NCBI RefSeq assembly: GCF_004000215.1
Contig: NZ_RBVY01000001.1
Location: forward strand, 62,001-126,000
DNA: 64,000 nt
Direction: 5' to 3'
Origin: Nitratireductor alexandrii
Lineage (GTDB): Bacteria > Pseudomonadota > Alphaproteobacteria > Rhizobiales > Rhizobiaceae
Under the pieces are notes generated by a model. The model was not told the origin of the DNA. It was given only the letters and a program-made list of their open reading frames with translations, and did not search any database. A program made the position numbers and the translations under genes. Every line of letters begins with the position of its first letter. Positions within the stretch are counted from its first letter, which is position 1. Shown here piece by piece: positions 39,912 to 51,352 of this stretch.

Positions 39912-40891
39912 CTGAGCTTCGGATTGAGTGCGTCGCGCAGCCAGTCGCCGAGCAGGTTGACGGCGAGCGCGAGGATTGCCAGCGTGATGCCGGGAAAGAT
40001 GGTAATCCACCATTCCCCGGAGAACAAGAAATCGTTGCCGATCCGGATCAGCGTGCCCAGCGACGGCTCGGTCGGCGGCACGCCGACACCCAGAAACGAC
40101 AGCGTCGCCTCGGTGATGATGGCCAGCGCCAGATTGATCGTCGCGATCACCAGCACCGGGCCCAGCACGTTGGGCAGCACGTGCTTGAACATGATCGTCC
40201 ACGGCCTCAGTCCGATCAGCCGCGCGGCCAGCACATATTCCTTGTTGGCCTCCACCAGCACCGAGCCGCGCACCGTGCGCGCATACTGCACCCAGAACGA
40301 AAGCCCGATCGACAGCACCAGCACCACCAGCACCACCTGGTCGTAGGATTGCGGCCCGGCCATCGCCCGCGCCACGCCGTTGATCAGAAGCGCGATCAGG
40401 ATGGCGGGAAAGGTGAGCTGCACGTCGGCGATGCGCATGATGACGGAATCGACCGCCCCGCCAATATAGCCGGCCACCAGGCCGAGCGTGACGCCGATCA
40501 CCATCGCGAACAAGACGCTGGCGAACCCCACCGCCAGCGAGATGCGCATGCCGTAGAGGATGGTCGACAGGATGTCGCGGCCCTGGTCGTCGGTGCCGAG
40601 CAGGAAGCGGGCGTCGCCGCCCTCCATCCAGGCCGGCGGATAGAACGAATCCAGGATCGAGATCGTGGCCGGGTCGAACGGGTTGTGCGGCGCCACCAGC
40701 GGCGCGAACGCCGCCGACAGGATCATCACCAGCGTGACGGCGGCCGACACCACCGTCACCGGCGAGCGGACGAAGGAGTACCACAGATCCGATTCCAGCG
40801 CCCGGCGCAGCCGTCCCTTCGCCGGGGGCGCACCGTCGCCGCCGCGCGCCGCCACCGCGCCGTTTGTGGTCTCGCCGGCGACATGGGGCAT
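39908..40891 (-). CDS. ABC transporter permease (DppC-like)
   Basis: A 327-residue inner-membrane permease with an N-terminal helix (SPVTVVSAAVTLVMILSAAF), the OppC_N-type LVAPHNPFDPATISIL and GTDDQGRDILSTILYGMRIS segments, and the EAA-loop (YVLAARLIGLRPWTIMFKHV) that contacts the ATPases. About six membrane helices are expected. It pairs with the adjacent DppB-like permease to form the import channel. The N-terminus carries about 25 extra polar residues. Confidence 0.92.
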   Translation of the reverse strand: MPHVAGETTNGAVAARGGDGAPPAKGRLRRALESDLWYSFVRSPVTVVSAAVTLVMILSAAFAPLVAPHNPFDPATISILDSFYPPAWMEGGDARFLLGTDDQGRDILSTILYGMRISLAVGFASVLFAMVIGVTLGLVAGYIGGAVDSVIMRIADVQLTFPAILIALLINGVARAMAGPQSYDQVVLVVLVLSIGLSFWVQYARTVRGSVLVEANKEYVLAARLIGLRPWTIMFKHVLPNVLGPVLVIATINLALAIITEATLSFLGVGVPPTEPSLGTLIRIGNDFLFSGEWWITIFPGITLAILALAVNLLGDWLRDALNPKLR

Positions 40892-40894
40892 CGG

Positions 40895-41875
40895 CTATCT
40901 CCTGGCTTCGCCGAGGCGAATGCGCGGGTCGACCGCCACGTAGAGCAGGTCGACGATGAAGTTGATCGCCACGAACAGGAACGCGATCAAAAGCAGGTAG
41001 GCGGCCATGATCGGGATATCGACGTTCTGCACCGCCTGCAAAAACAGCAGCCCCATGCCCGGCCACTGGAACACGGTTTCGGTGATGATGGCGAAGGCGA
41101 TGATCGAGCCGAGCTGCAGCCCGGTGATGGTGATCACCGGCACCAGCGTGTTCTTCAGCGCATGGCCGAAATTGATGGCGCGCCGCGACAGCCCGCGCGC
41201 GCGGGCGAATTTGATGTAGTCGGTCCGCAGCACTTCCAGCATCTCGCCGCGCACCAGCCGCATGATCAGCGTCATCTGGAACAGGCCGAGCGTGATCGCC
41301 GGCAGGATCAGCGACAACAGCCCCGACTTGGTCAGCAGTCCGGTCGTCCACACCCCGCCGAGATTGACCGTCTCGCCGCGCCCGAACGAAGGCAGCCAGC
41401 CGAGATTCACCGAGACCACGAAGATCAGCAGGATGCCGATCAGAAAGGTCGGCAGCGACACGCCGATCAGGCTGATCGCCAGGAAGCCGCGCGCCAGGAG
41501 CGTGTTGCGATAGAGCCCCGTATAGACGCCCATCGGCACGCCGACGGCGAGCGCGAACAGCGCCGACACGAAGGACAGTTCCAGCGTCGCCGGCAGGCGC
41601 GAGGCGATCAGCGCGGCGACCGGCTGCTTGAACTGGTAGGAAATGCCGAAATCGATCTGCACCGCCTTCACGATGAAGCGGGAAAACTGGATCATCACCG
41701 GATCGTTGAGCCCGAGCGCCTGGCGCAGCGCCTCGCGCTCGGCCGGCGAGGTGTCGACCCCGACGAGCTGGTTCACCGGGTCGCCGACGAAGCGGAACAT
41801 CAAGAAGGAGATCAGCGCGACGACAAGCATGACGCCGAGCGCCTGCATGAACCGCCTGATGGCGAATGCGATCAT
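40895..41875 (-). CDS. ABC transporter permease (DppB-like)
   Basis: A 326-residue permease with first helix AIRRFMQALGVMLVVALISF and the typical FRFVGDPVNQLVG loop. Further helices follow, with the EAA motif YIKFARARGLSRRAINFGHA and VPVITITGLQLGSIIAFAI near the C-terminal half. It is the first membrane-subunit gene after the binding-protein gene; a GC hairpin lies in the 71-base gap. The gene after it begins three bases beyond its stop. Confidence 0.92.
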   Translation of the reverse strand: MIAFAIRRFMQALGVMLVVALISFLMFRFVGDPVNQLVGVDTSPAEREALRQALGLNDPVMIQFSRFIVKAVQIDFGISYQFKQPVAALIASRLPATLELSFVSALFALAVGVPMGVYTGLYRNTLLARGFLAISLIGVSLPTFLIGILLIFVVSVNLGWLPSFGRGETVNLGGVWTTGLLTKSGLLSLILPAITLGLFQMTLIMRLVRGEMLEVLRTDYIKFARARGLSRRAINFGHALKNTLVPVITITGLQLGSIIAFAIITETVFQWPGMGLLFLQAVQNVDIPIMAAYLLLIAFLFVAINFIVDLLYVAVDPRIRLGEARR

Positions 41876-41901
41876 CGATTGTGCCCCTGAAGTCCATGCC
41901 T

Positions 41902-41926
41902 CCCCCGCGCGCCGGGCGCGCGGGGG
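41902..41926 (-). other. GC hairpin between binding-protein and permease genes
   Basis: CCCCCGCGCG and CGCGCGGGGG pair perfectly around CCGGG, 20 bases after the stop of the binding-protein gene. There is no U-tract. It probably protects the upstream message from decay or limits read-through into the permease genes. Confidence 0.7.
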
Positions 41927-41946
41927 TCAGATGGCGGTTTGGACGT

Positions 41947-43563
41947 TCAGTTCACCGTGGCCCAGTAGAACAGGACCTGGTTGTCCGGACGCTGGACGAT
42001 GTCGATGTTCTTGCGCTTGCCCCACACCAGCGACTGCTGGTGCAAGGGGATGTGCGAGACCTCGTTGGTCATGATCGTGTAGGCTTCCTTGATCAGCGCA
42101 TCGCGCTTTTCAGGATCGATCTCGCCGACGATCTTGGCCGCCAGAGCGTCGACCTCCTCGCTGCAATAGCCGCCGAGATTGAACGGCCCGCCCTTGCCGG
42201 TCTCGTCGCGGCAGCCGACCAGATTGGTGATCACGTTCCACGAATCGAACGAACCGGGCGTCCAGCCGAGCAGGTAGAAGTCGGTGTCGTAGCCGCCGGG
42301 CGCCAGCACCTTGGCGAAATACTGCGCCTTGGGCTGGGCGTTGAGGTTCACCGTCACGCCGATCCGCGCCAGCATCGACACCACCGCCTGGCAGATCGCC
42401 TCGTCATTGACGTAGCGGTCGTTCGGGCAGTCCATGCCGACCGAAAACCCGTCCGGATAGCCCGCATCGGCCAGAAGCTGCTTGGCCGCGTCCGGGTCGT
42501 GGGGCAGCCGCTCGAACTCGCCCGAGCCGCTGAACAGCTCGTTGGCGATCAAAAGCGGCACCGGCGTCGACAGGCCGCGCATCACGCGTTCCTTGATCGC
42601 CTCCATGTCGATGGCCTGATAGATCGCCTTGCGCACATTGACGTCGCGGAACGGGTTCTTGCCCTTGACGTCGGATGTCGGCAGCTCGTCGCGGAACTGG
42701 TTGAAGCCGAGATGGATCACGCGCAGTTCCGGGCCGGTCAGCGCCTCGGTGTTCGGGTCGCTGTTGACGCGCGGAATGTCCTGCACGGGAACCGGATCGA
42801 CCAGGTCGACGTCGCCCGCCAGAAGCGCGGCGACGCGGGTGCCGTCGGCGGCGATCGGCGTGAACACCACCTCGGTCAGATTGTGTTCGGGCTCGCCCCA
42901 CCAGCCCTCGTTGGGCTTGAAGATCGTCTTCACGCCCGGCTCGTGGCTGTCGATCACGAACGGGCCGGTGCCGTTGGCCTTGAACGCCGCCGGTCCGGGA
43001 TTGGTGTCGCGCGCCGAGACCGGCGAGACCGCGCCTTCCGCCTCGGCCCATTCCTTGTCGAAAATATACCAGGTGTCCCACTCGTAATGCAGGATCGGGT
43101 TGGGCGAGGTGAGCTTCACCTCCACCGTATGGTCGTCGATCTTGGTCCACTGCGAATCGGCGGGGATGCGGGTCTTCAGGTCCGATGTTTCGGCGCGCAC
43201 GCGATCGGCCGAGAAGATGACGTCGTCGGCGGTGAAATCGTTGCCGTTGGCGAATTTCACGCCCTTGCGCAGATTGAAGCGCCAGGTCAGCGGGTCGACG
43301 ACCTCCCAGCTCTCCGCCAGGCCCGGAATGATCTTGAGATCCTTGTCGCGCTTGGTCAGGCCCTCATAGACATTGCCCAGCATGCCGAGCGTGAAGGTCT
43401 CGTTGAGCGAATAGGGGTCGAGTGCGTTCAGCGTGCCCTGAAAGGCGAACCGCAGGGTTTCGGCGTGGGCGGTCGAGCCCAGAAGCAGTCCCGCGCCAGC
43501 GGCGGCCAGGGCCACCTTGCGGCTTCGCGCGCGCAGACTACGAAGCGATTGTCCGATGCTCAT
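41947..43563 (-). CDS. ABC transporter solute-binding protein (peptide/nickel family 5)
   Basis: A 538-residue periplasmic protein with Sec signal (KVALAAAGAGLLLGSTAHA, cleavage near residue 35). The family 5 binding-protein pattern is clear: LDPYSLNETFTLGMLGNVYE, GLTKRDKDLKIIPGLAESWE, FNLRKGVKFANGNDFTADDV, then VRKAIYQAIDMEAIKERVMR. It captures the ligand, probably a peptide-like compound, for the DppBCDF-like importer downstream. The ATG at 43563 follows GGGAGAAGAC; an upstream extension of 23 residues lacks signal-peptide character. Confidence 0.92.
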   Translation of the reverse strand: MSIGQSLRSLRARSRKVALAAAGAGLLLGSTAHAETLRFAFQGTLNALDPYSLNETFTLGMLGNVYEGLTKRDKDLKIIPGLAESWEVVDPLTWRFNLRKGVKFANGNDFTADDVIFSADRVRAETSDLKTRIPADSQWTKIDDHTVEVKLTSPNPILHYEWDTWYIFDKEWAEAEGAVSPVSARDTNPGPAAFKANGTGPFVIDSHEPGVKTIFKPNEGWWGEPEHNLTEVVFTPIAADGTRVAALLAGDVDLVDPVPVQDIPRVNSDPNTEALTGPELRVIHLGFNQFRDELPTSDVKGKNPFRDVNVRKAIYQAIDMEAIKERVMRGLSTPVPLLIANELFSGSGEFERLPHDPDAAKQLLADAGYPDGFSVGMDCPNDRYVNDEAICQAVVSMLARIGVTVNLNAQPKAQYFAKVLAPGGYDTDFYLLGWTPGSFDSWNVITNLVGCRDETGKGGPFNLGGYCSEEVDALAAKIVGEIDPEKRDALIKEAYTIMTNEVSHIPLHQQSLVWGKRKNIDIVQRPDNQVLFYWATVN

Positions 43564-43698
43564 GATTGTCTTCTCCCATTGGCGAGCATTGATGGTTTTT
43601 TGATTATCAGAAGAAATGCTCTTGGCCGGCACTATTCAGAAAACCCGCACGACGCGCAAGCCATGTTCTTTCCGGACCCGGCAAGGTTGTGCCGAAAA

Positions 43699-43735
43699 CG
43701 CGCGAAATTGGCCCGAAACGGGCGTATTTTGCGCG
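43699..43735 (-). terminator. Candidate terminator of the bkd operon
   Basis: An imperfect stem pairs CGCGCGAAAT with ATTTTGCGCG (one mismatch), with an inner GCCCG-AAA-CGGGC hairpin. On the leftward strand a TTTT follows. It lies 86 bases after the lpdA stop, in the spacer that also holds the promoter of the ABC operon. Confidence 0.45.
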
Positions 43736-43820
43736 AAAAACTGCCGTAGCCTATCGAAAATCATGCGAAATCACGCTCGAATTCGCATCGTTCGATCCCG
43801 ATCGTCGCAGCCGTTGCGCG

Positions 43821-45215
43821 TCAGATATGCAGGGCGTGACCGAGCGTGCGCAGGGCGGCTTCCTGGAACGCCTCTCCCAGCGTCGGATGGGCGTGGACGG
43901 TCTGCGCCACGTCTTCCAGCCGCGCGCCCATTTCGATGGCGTGGGCGAAATAGGACGCGAGTTCGGAAATCTGCGCGCCGACCGCCTGCACGCCGACGAC
44001 GAGATGGTTGTCGTCGCGCGCGACGATGCGCACGAAGCCGTCGTCGCGCTCGATCGTCATGGCGCGGCCGTTGGCCTGCAGCGGAAAGCTCGCGCTGCGC
44101 ACGTCGAGCCCGGCCGCGGTCGCCTCCTGCGGCGACAGGCCGGCCGTCACGATCTCGGGATCGGTGAAGCAGACCGCCGGCACGCAGTGCCGGTCCCAGG
44201 CGCGCCTTTTGCCGGCCACGATCTCGGCCACCATCTCGCCCTGCGCCATCGCGCGGTGCGCCAGCATCGGCTCGCCGGTCACGTCGCCGATCGCGTGGAC
44301 CCCGCGCATGGAGGTGCGGCATTGGTCGTCGACGGCGATGAAGCGCCCGTCCATGGTCAGGTCGAGCTCTTCCAGCCCCCAGCCTTTTGTGGCCGGGGCG
44401 CGACCGACCGTGACCAGCACCGCGTCGGCCGGCACCGTGCCGGACTGCCCGCCATCGGTGTAGGATAGCGTTCCGGCGCTCGCCGAATGCCGCTCGGCCT
44501 TGACCCCGGTCAGCACGCGCACGCCGAGCGCTTCGAGGCGCTTCTTGACCGGCCTGGTCAGTTCCTCGTCATAGGCCGGCAGGATGCGCTCCATGGCTTC
44601 CAGCACGCTCACCTGGCTGCCGAGCTTGGCGAAGGCCGTGCCCAGTTCGAGCCCGATATAACCGGCGCCGACAACCGCCAGTTTTTGCGGGATCTCCGTC
44701 AGCGCCAGCGCGCCGGTCGACGACAGGACGGCGCCGCCGAACGGCAGTCCCGGCAGCTCGATCGGGGTCGAGCCGGTCGCGATCACGATATGGTCGGCCG
44801 TGACGGTCTGGGGGCCGGTCGGCGTGTCCACATGCACCGTCTTGCCGTCGCGAAACCGCGCCCAGCCGTCGACATGCTTGACGCCGGCCTTTTTCAAAAG
44901 CCCGCTTACCCCGTTGGTGAGCCGGCGCACGATGCCGTCCTTCCATTCGGCGGTCTTGGGATAGTCGATCCGGGCCTCGCCGGCATGGATGCCGAGCGGC
45001 GTGCCGCCGGCGGCGAAGGCGCTCGCTTTGGCGAATTCGTCGGCGGCGTGGATCAGCGCCTTGGAGGGAATGCAGCCGACATTGAGGCAGGTTCCGCCCG
45101 GTTTCTCGGCTTCCACGATCACCGTGTCGAGGCCGAGCTGGCCGGCGCGTATGGCGCAGACATACCCGCCCGGCCCGGCGCCGATGACCAGCAATTGGCA
45201 CTTGATGTCTCTCAT
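43821..45215 (-). CDS. lpdA: Dihydrolipoyl dehydrogenase (E3)
   Basis: A 464-residue flavoprotein. FAD motif [20 protein letters not shown]; the redox disulfide is [14 protein letters not shown] with C43 and C48. The NAD motif is [20 protein letters not shown], and the C-terminal [15 protein letters not shown] supplies the catalytic His-Glu pair. It reoxidises the lipoyl arm of the 2-oxoacid dehydrogenase E2 and reduces NAD. It is the last of four tightly packed genes (gap of four bases from E2), so it is the dedicated E3 of the branched-chain complex. Confidence 0.95.
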   Translation of the reverse strand: MRDIKCQLLVIGAGPGGYVCAIRAGQLGLDTVIVEAEKPGGTCLNVGCIPSKALIHAADEFAKASAFAAGGTPLGIHAGEARIDYPKTAEWKDGIVRRLTNGVSGLLKKAGVKHVDGWARFRDGKTVHVDTPTGPQTVTADHIVIATGSTPIELPGLPFGGAVLSSTGALALTEIPQKLAVVGAGYIGLELGTAFAKLGSQVSVLEAMERILPAYDEELTRPVKKRLEALGVRVLTGVKAERHSASAGTLSYTDGGQSGTVPADAVLVTVGRAPATKGWGLEELDLTMDGRFIAVDDQCRTSMRGVHAIGDVTGEPMLAHRAMAQGEMVAEIVAGKRRAWDRHCVPAVCFTDPEIVTAGLSPQEATAAGLDVRSASFPLQANGRAMTIERDDGFVRIVARDDNHLVVGVQAVGAQISELASYFAHAIEMGARLEDVAQTVHAHPTLGEAFQEAALRTLGHALHI

Positions 45216-45219
45216 CCTG

Positions 45220-46578
45220 TCAGTCCTCGATGAAGATCGATGCCGGCGTTTCCAGAAGCGTCTTGATCCGCTGCACGAAGACGGCTGCCTCCCAGCCGTC
45301 GATGATGCGGTGGTCGAAGCTCGACGACAAATTCATCATTTTGGCCGGCAGGAACTGGGCGCCGTCCCAGACCGGACGCACCTGCATCTTGTTGACGCCG
45401 ACGATCGCGACTTCGGGATGGTTGATGACCGGCGTCGTGGCGATGCCGCCGAGCGCGCCGAGCGAGGTGATGGTGATGGTCGAGCCGGACAGTTCCTCGC
45501 GTGTCGCCGTGCCGTTGCGCGCCGCCTCCGCCAGTCTGGCGATCTCCGCCGCGCACGCCCACAGATCGAGCGTCTCGGCGTGGCGTACGACCGGCACCAC
45601 CAGCCCGTTGCGGGTCTGGGTGGCGATCCCGACATGCACCCCGCCATGCTGGTGCACGACCCCGGCCTCGTCGTCGTAGAGCGCGTTCAAGCCGGGCTGT
45701 TCGCGGATCGCCTTGACCATCGCCAGCAGCAGGAACGGCAACACCGTCAGCCGCGTCTGGTCGTCGCGCTTGCGCGTGTTGAGGGCGGCGCGCAGATCCT
45801 CCAGCGCGTCCATCTCCACTTCCTCGACATAGGTGATGTGCGGAATGCGCGATTTCGCCACCTGCATCTTTTCGGCGATGCGCCGCCGCAGGCCCACCAC
45901 CTTGAAGTCGGTGACACGGTTGTCGGGCGCGCGCGCGGCAACCGCGCCGGGGCGGTCGCCGGCTTCCAGATGCAGGTCGAGATCCTCGTGGGTGATGCGG
46001 CCGGCCGGACCGCTGCCGCGCACGAAACGCAGATCGACGCCGGCCTCGCGCGCCCTCAGCCGCACGGCCGGCGCGGCGAGCGGCTTGTCGCCTTCCTTGC
46101 GCGTCTGGGCCGGCAAGCGGCGGTCGCGCGCGGCTTTGCCCGCCGGCGGCGCCGGCGTGTCCGGCCGCTCGCGTGGCGCGACGGGCGCGTCCTGCGCCGC
46201 GTCGTCGTCCGGCTGCCTGTTGGCGGTCGTCTCGGCCCCATCGGCTGTCGGTCGCGCCGGCGCCGCCGGCTCGTCCTCGTCTTCCGCCTGCGGCGCCGCC
46301 GGCTTTGGCGCTGCGGCCGCGTCGTCGTTGCCGTCGCCGGCGACCTCGATCTTCAGAAGCGGCGCGCCGACCGAGATCTGCTCGCCGACCTCGCCGCCGA
46401 GCCAGGCGACGGTGCCTTCGACCGGCGAGGGAATTTCCACCGTCGCCTTGTCCGTCATCACGGCGGCCAGCACCATGTCCTCGGCCACCGGATCGCCGAC
46501 CTTGACGTGCCATTCGACCAGCTCGGCCTCCGCGATCCCCTCGCCGACATCCGGCATCTTGATGACGTGCTGGCCCAT
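45220..46578 (-). CDS. bkdB: Branched-chain 2-oxoacid dehydrogenase E2 (dihydrolipoyl acyltransferase)
   Basis: A 452-residue E2. One lipoyl domain at residues about 3-78 carries the lipoylated lysine in [15 protein letters not shown] (K44). A flexible Ala/Pro/Asp-rich linker follows. The E1/E3-binding domain is about 155-195 ([32 protein letters not shown]). The catalytic domain ends with [20 protein letters not shown], containing the HxxxDG motif. It transfers branched acyl groups to CoA in valine, leucine and isoleucine breakdown. E1beta upstream ends one base before the E2 start. Confidence 0.94.
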   Translation of the reverse strand: MGQHVIKMPDVGEGIAEAELVEWHVKVGDPVAEDMVLAAVMTDKATVEIPSPVEGTVAWLGGEVGEQISVGAPLLKIEVAGDGNDDAAAAPKPAAPQAEDEDEPAAPARPTADGAETTANRQPDDDAAQDAPVAPRERPDTPAPPAGKAARDRRLPAQTRKEGDKPLAAPAVRLRAREAGVDLRFVRGSGPAGRITHEDLDLHLEAGDRPGAVAARAPDNRVTDFKVVGLRRRIAEKMQVAKSRIPHITYVEEVEMDALEDLRAALNTRKRDDQTRLTVLPFLLLAMVKAIREQPGLNALYDDEAGVVHQHGGVHVGIATQTRNGLVVPVVRHAETLDLWACAAEIARLAEAARNGTATREELSGSTITITSLGALGGIATTPVINHPEVAIVGVNKMQVRPVWDGAQFLPAKMMNLSSSFDHRIIDGWEAAVFVQRIKTLLETPASIFIED

Positions 46579-46579
46579 C

Positions 46580-47593
46580 TCAGCCCTCCATCAGTTCGCC
46601 GAGCGCGGCGCCGACCCGTGCGGGGCCGGGAAAATAGGTCCATTCCTGCGCATGCGGGTAGGGCGTGTCCCAGCCGGTGACGCGCCGGATCGGCGCTTCC
46701 AAATGGTAGAAGCAATGTTCCTGCACCAGCGCGGCGAGTTCGGCGCCGAAACCCGAGGTCAGCGTCGCCTCGTGCACGATCAGGCAGCGTCCGGTCTTCT
46801 TCACCGAGGCCACGATCGTGTCGAGGTCGACCGGCAGCAGCGTCCTCAGGTCGATCACCTCGGCGTCGACGCCGCTCTCCTCGGCCGCCGCCTCGGCCAC
46901 GTAGACCATGGTGCCGTAGGCAAGCACGGTGACGGCTGCGCCCTCGCGCCGCACCACCGCCTTGCCCAGCGGTTCGGTGAAATGGCCGGCCGGCACTTCG
47001 CCGAGCGCGTGCTTCGACCACGGGATGATCGGCTTGTCGTGGTGGCCGTCGAAGGGCCCGTTATAAAGCCGTTTCGGCTCCAGGAAGATCACCGGATTGT
47101 CGTCCTCGATCGAGGCGATCAAAAGCCCCTTGGCGTCGTACGGGTTCGACGGCACCACCACTTTCAGCCCCGACACGTGGGTGAACAGCGCTTCCGGGCT
47201 CTGGCTGTGCGTCTGGCCGCCGAAAATGCCGCCGCCGGTCGGCATGCGGATGGTGAGCGGGCAGGTGAAGTCGCCGGCCGAGCGGTGGCGCAGGCGCGCC
47301 GCCTCCGACACGATCTGGTCGTAGGCGGGATAGACATAGTCGGCGAACTGGATTTCCACGCATGGCCTGAGCCCGTAGGCGGCCATGCCGATCGCCGTGC
47401 CGACGATGCCGCATTCGCTGATCGGGCTATCGAAGCAGCGATCGCGCCCGAACCGTTCCTGCAGGCCCTGGGTGCAGCGGAACACGCCGCCGAAATAGCC
47501 GACATCCTCGCCGAACACGACGACGTTGTCGTCCTTTTCCATCGCCACCATATGGGCGTCGCGGATCGCCTCGATCATCGTCATGCGCGGCAT
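46580..47593 (-). CDS. bkdA2: Branched-chain 2-oxoacid dehydrogenase E1 beta subunit
   Basis: A 337-residue protein. Family signatures: MTMIEAIRDAHMVAMEKDDN, VVVFGEDVGYFGGVFRCTQG, FDSPISECGIVGTAIGMAAY and IFGGQTHSQSPEALFTHVSG. With the alpha subunit it forms the thiamine-diphosphate enzyme that decarboxylates branched 2-oxoacids. The ATG at 47593 lies two bases after the alpha stop. Much longer readings upstream in the same frame shadow the alpha gene and are not real. Confidence 0.94.
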   Translation of the reverse strand: MPRMTMIEAIRDAHMVAMEKDDNVVVFGEDVGYFGGVFRCTQGLQERFGRDRCFDSPISECGIVGTAIGMAAYGLRPCVEIQFADYVYPAYDQIVSEAARLRHRSAGDFTCPLTIRMPTGGGIFGGQTHSQSPEALFTHVSGLKVVVPSNPYDAKGLLIASIEDDNPVIFLEPKRLYNGPFDGHHDKPIIPWSKHALGEVPAGHFTEPLGKAVVRREGAAVTVLAYGTMVYVAEAAAEESGVDAEVIDLRTLLPVDLDTIVASVKKTGRCLIVHEATLTSGFGAELAALVQEHCFYHLEAPIRRVTGWDTPYPHAQEWTYFPGPARVGAALGELMEG

Positions 47594-47595
47594 CG

Positions 47596-49169
<1,574 letters not shown>

Positions 49170-49994
49170 TCAGGAAAAGCCGCGCACCGTCGCCGCGTCG
49201 AGAATGGCCAGCTCGCGCCGGTCGGAGGCGAGCGGCACGAAGGCGACCGACAGCGCGCCGTCTCGCACGCTGCACAAGGCGAACGATCCGCCGGCCACGA
49301 ACCGCAGCCCATCGCGATAAAGAACGTCGTTGGCGTTGTGGAGCCCGGTGGTGGTGACGACCGGCACGCCGTTCCATATCGCAACGCGGTCGTAATGGAC
49401 GTGGCCGGTCACAATGCCGGCGACGGGGTGGCCGGCGATGGCCTCCGCCAGGCGCCGCGTATCGGCCGCGCCGAGGCTTTCCCAGCCATAGCCGGTGCCG
49501 GGTGCGACCAGCGGCGCGTGGTGCATGACCAGCAGCTTCGCCGCTTCCGGATGGCGCCGCAGCGCGGCGTCCAAAAAGGCGAACTGGTCCGCGCCGAGCG
49601 CGCCGGCCACCTTGCCGGCGACGCTGGTGTCGAGCGTGACGACGTGCAGGCCGCCGATCAGCCGGTCGTGGCAGTAGGGGGCGGTCGCGCCGGCCGGCTC
49701 GTCGAGCATGCCGGCGTAAAAACCCGGCCGTGTGTCGTGATTGCCGAGCGCGTAGAGGGTTTTAAGGCCGTGCGCCTCGACCACGGCGCGCACCCGCCGG
49801 TAGCTTTCCGGATCGCCGCGGTCGGTGATGTCGCCGCTGACAACGACGAAATCGGGACGCGGCGCGATCGCGGCGATCGTTGCCATCACCGCCGCCAACC
49901 TGTCGAGATTGGCCGCGCAGGCATCGTCCTCGGCGTGCGGTGGAGAGATGGCGTGCAGGTCGGTCAGGTGGACGAAGGTGACGGCATCGCTCAT
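49170..49994 (-). CDS. Calcineurin-like metallophosphoesterase (CpdA/GpdQ type)
   Basis: A 274-residue enzyme with all two-metal motifs in order: VHLTDLHA (D-x-H), VVSGDITDRGD, LYALGNHDTRPGFY, LVMHHAPLV and GIVTGHVHYD. This is the class III cyclic-nucleotide / glycerophosphodiester phosphodiesterase type. It is a single-domain cytoplasmic protein. It follows a sugar-phosphate isomerase-like gene after a spacer that carries a GC hairpin, so substrate could be a phosphodiester linked to that pathway (inference). Confidence 0.88.
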   Translation of the reverse strand: MSDAVTFVHLTDLHAISPPHAEDDACAANLDRLAAVMATIAAIAPRPDFVVVSGDITDRGDPESYRRVRAVVEAHGLKTLYALGNHDTRPGFYAGMLDEPAGATAPYCHDRLIGGLHVVTLDTSVAGKVAGALGADQFAFLDAALRRHPEAAKLLVMHHAPLVAPGTGYGWESLGAADTRRLAEAIAGHPVAGIVTGHVHYDRVAIWNGVPVVTTTGLHNANDVLYRDGLRFVAGGSFALCSVRDGALSVAFVPLASDRRELAILDAATVRGFS

Positions 49995-50064
49995 CGAAAA
50001 CTGTCCGCGTCGGAAAGGGGCAGGGTGCGACCGGGGTCGGCGGGACGGCCACCATGTCGCAAAG

Positions 50065-50091
50065 CGGCCCGGTGCGGCAAGCACCGGGCCG
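50065..50091 (-). other. GC hairpin between isomerase-like and phosphoesterase genes
   Basis: CGGCCCGGTGC and GCACCGGGCCG pair perfectly (11 bp) around GGCAA, 58 bases after the isomerase stop. On the leftward strand there is no U-tract. It may stabilise the upstream mRNA or partly terminate it. Confidence 0.55.
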
Positions 50092-50148
50092 GGATTTTGT
50101 CGCGGCCGGGCCGGCGCCGCGGCCGGCGCGGCACCCGGCCAGGCCGGT

Positions 50149-51078
50149 TCAGGCCGCCGCGGCACGTGCCGTTGTGCGTGCCCGCGCCGCCAGCGCTTTG
50201 GTCGCGTCGACGGCCTCCTGAGCGGCGTACCAGTAGCGCTGCTGCAGTTCGATATTGAAGACGACGCCTTCGGGGAACGTGCATTCGGCGAGGATTTCCT
50301 CCCACGGCAGGTCGCCCCAGCCGACCGGCAGATGCAGGTCGCCATGGCCGTAGGCCAGGCGTTCGCCGATGGTGAACATCCAGATGTCGTCCTGGCGTCC
50401 GAAACTGTCGTGGACATGCAGATGGCGGCCATAGGGCGCCAGCGCCTTGATCTCCGCGACGAAGTTCTGGCGCGCCCCGGCGAAGTCGAGATTGATATAG
50501 GCGTGGCTGAAATCGATCGTCGCGGCCACGTTGGGATGGGCGATCGCGGCCAGCTCGTCCGCCAGCCGCTGCGGCGAAGAGGCGTGTACGCTGCCGTCAT
50601 AGCCGCCGAACATCGTCTCCACGCACAGGTAAAGCCCGTTCTGGCGGGCGATGTCGCCGCCGCGCGCCAGCCACTCGCGCTGCCGGTGATAGGCCGCCTT
50701 CAGACCGTCGCCCGATTGGTGGCGTGCGAGCCCGGAATGGACGACATAATGCTTGGCACCCAGTTCGGCAGCGACTTCGAGCGACGCGGACAACACGTCG
50801 AGATGGCGCGGCAGCCGCCGCGCCTCGTCCATGAAGTTGATGGCGAGCGGCCCGTGCACGGAAAACGCCACCGACCGGCCGGCGCAGGCGCGCTTGATCT
50901 CCTCCAGGCGCGGCCGCCGGATCTTGCCGCCGACGATCACGTCGAGATCGAAGATCGGCAGTTCGATCGACTCCACGCCCAGCGCCTCGATCAGATCGAG
51001 TTCCGCGGCGAAGTCCGACAGATCGTCCTGTCGTTTGCGCGCTGACAGTCCCGTTCCCGCGACACCGTTTTCGAGCAT
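50149..51078 (-). CDS. Sugar phosphate isomerase/epimerase-like protein (AP_endonuc_2 fold)
   Basis: A 309-residue TIM-barrel protein of the xylose-isomerase-like family. Motifs include LDLIEALGVESIELPIFDLD, YVVHSGLA, GLYLCVETMFGG, VAATIDFSHAYINLD and YGRHLHVHDSFGRQDD, whose E, D and H residues should bind the divalent metal. These enzymes isomerise or epimerise sugars, inosose or hydroxypyruvate-like compounds, so the substrate is open. It diverges from the XRE-cupin regulator of the hyu operon across a 274-base spacer and could be under the same control. Confidence 0.85.
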   Translation of the reverse strand: MLENGVAGTGLSARKRQDDLSDFAAELDLIEALGVESIELPIFDLDVIVGGKIRRPRLEEIKRACAGRSVAFSVHGPLAINFMDEARRLPRHLDVLSASLEVAAELGAKHYVVHSGLARHQSGDGLKAAYHRQREWLARGGDIARQNGLYLCVETMFGGYDGSVHASSPQRLADELAAIAHPNVAATIDFSHAYINLDFAGARQNFVAEIKALAPYGRHLHVHDSFGRQDDIWMFTIGERLAYGHGDLHLPVGWGDLPWEEILAECTFPEGVVFNIELQQRYWYAAQEAVDATKALAARARTTARAAAA

Positions 51079-51265
51079 GAGAATTCCTTTCCAGTCTGGT
51101 CCGCGCCGCGCGCGGGGGAGTGATTCGTAGCCCGCGAACCTGCCCGCCGCGCATGTCAGCCGTCTGACAGCCGGATGGAGGTTTTGCGACGGCGAACGAG
51201 CGCGCCGCGGTGCGGTGGTGCATGTGGATTTGCATGGCGGGGCGATTCGTGCCGCGATTTCAGAG

Positions 51266-51282
51266 TTTTAGCCTGACTAAAA
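51266..51282. promoter_or_regulatory. Candidate operator in the divergent hyu regulatory region
   Basis: TTTTAG and CTAAAA pair around CCTGA, a 6-5-6 palindrome. A further CTAAAA lies near 51330, just before the regulator's start. The repeats lie between the sugar isomerase-like gene and the XRE-cupin gene, where an autoregulated operator is expected. Confidence 0.45.
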
Positions 51283-51352
51283 TTCTGCTTGACTCATGCC
51301 ATCGCTGAAGGCATCGTTTTTTACAAATACTAAAACGATCGAGGGAGCGATT

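Noticed and set aside
38856-41897. Single leftward open frame of about 1,000 codons spanning permeases and an ATPase
   Set aside because: Only its last 351 codons encode a real protein (the ATPase); the rest runs out of frame through the two permease genes.
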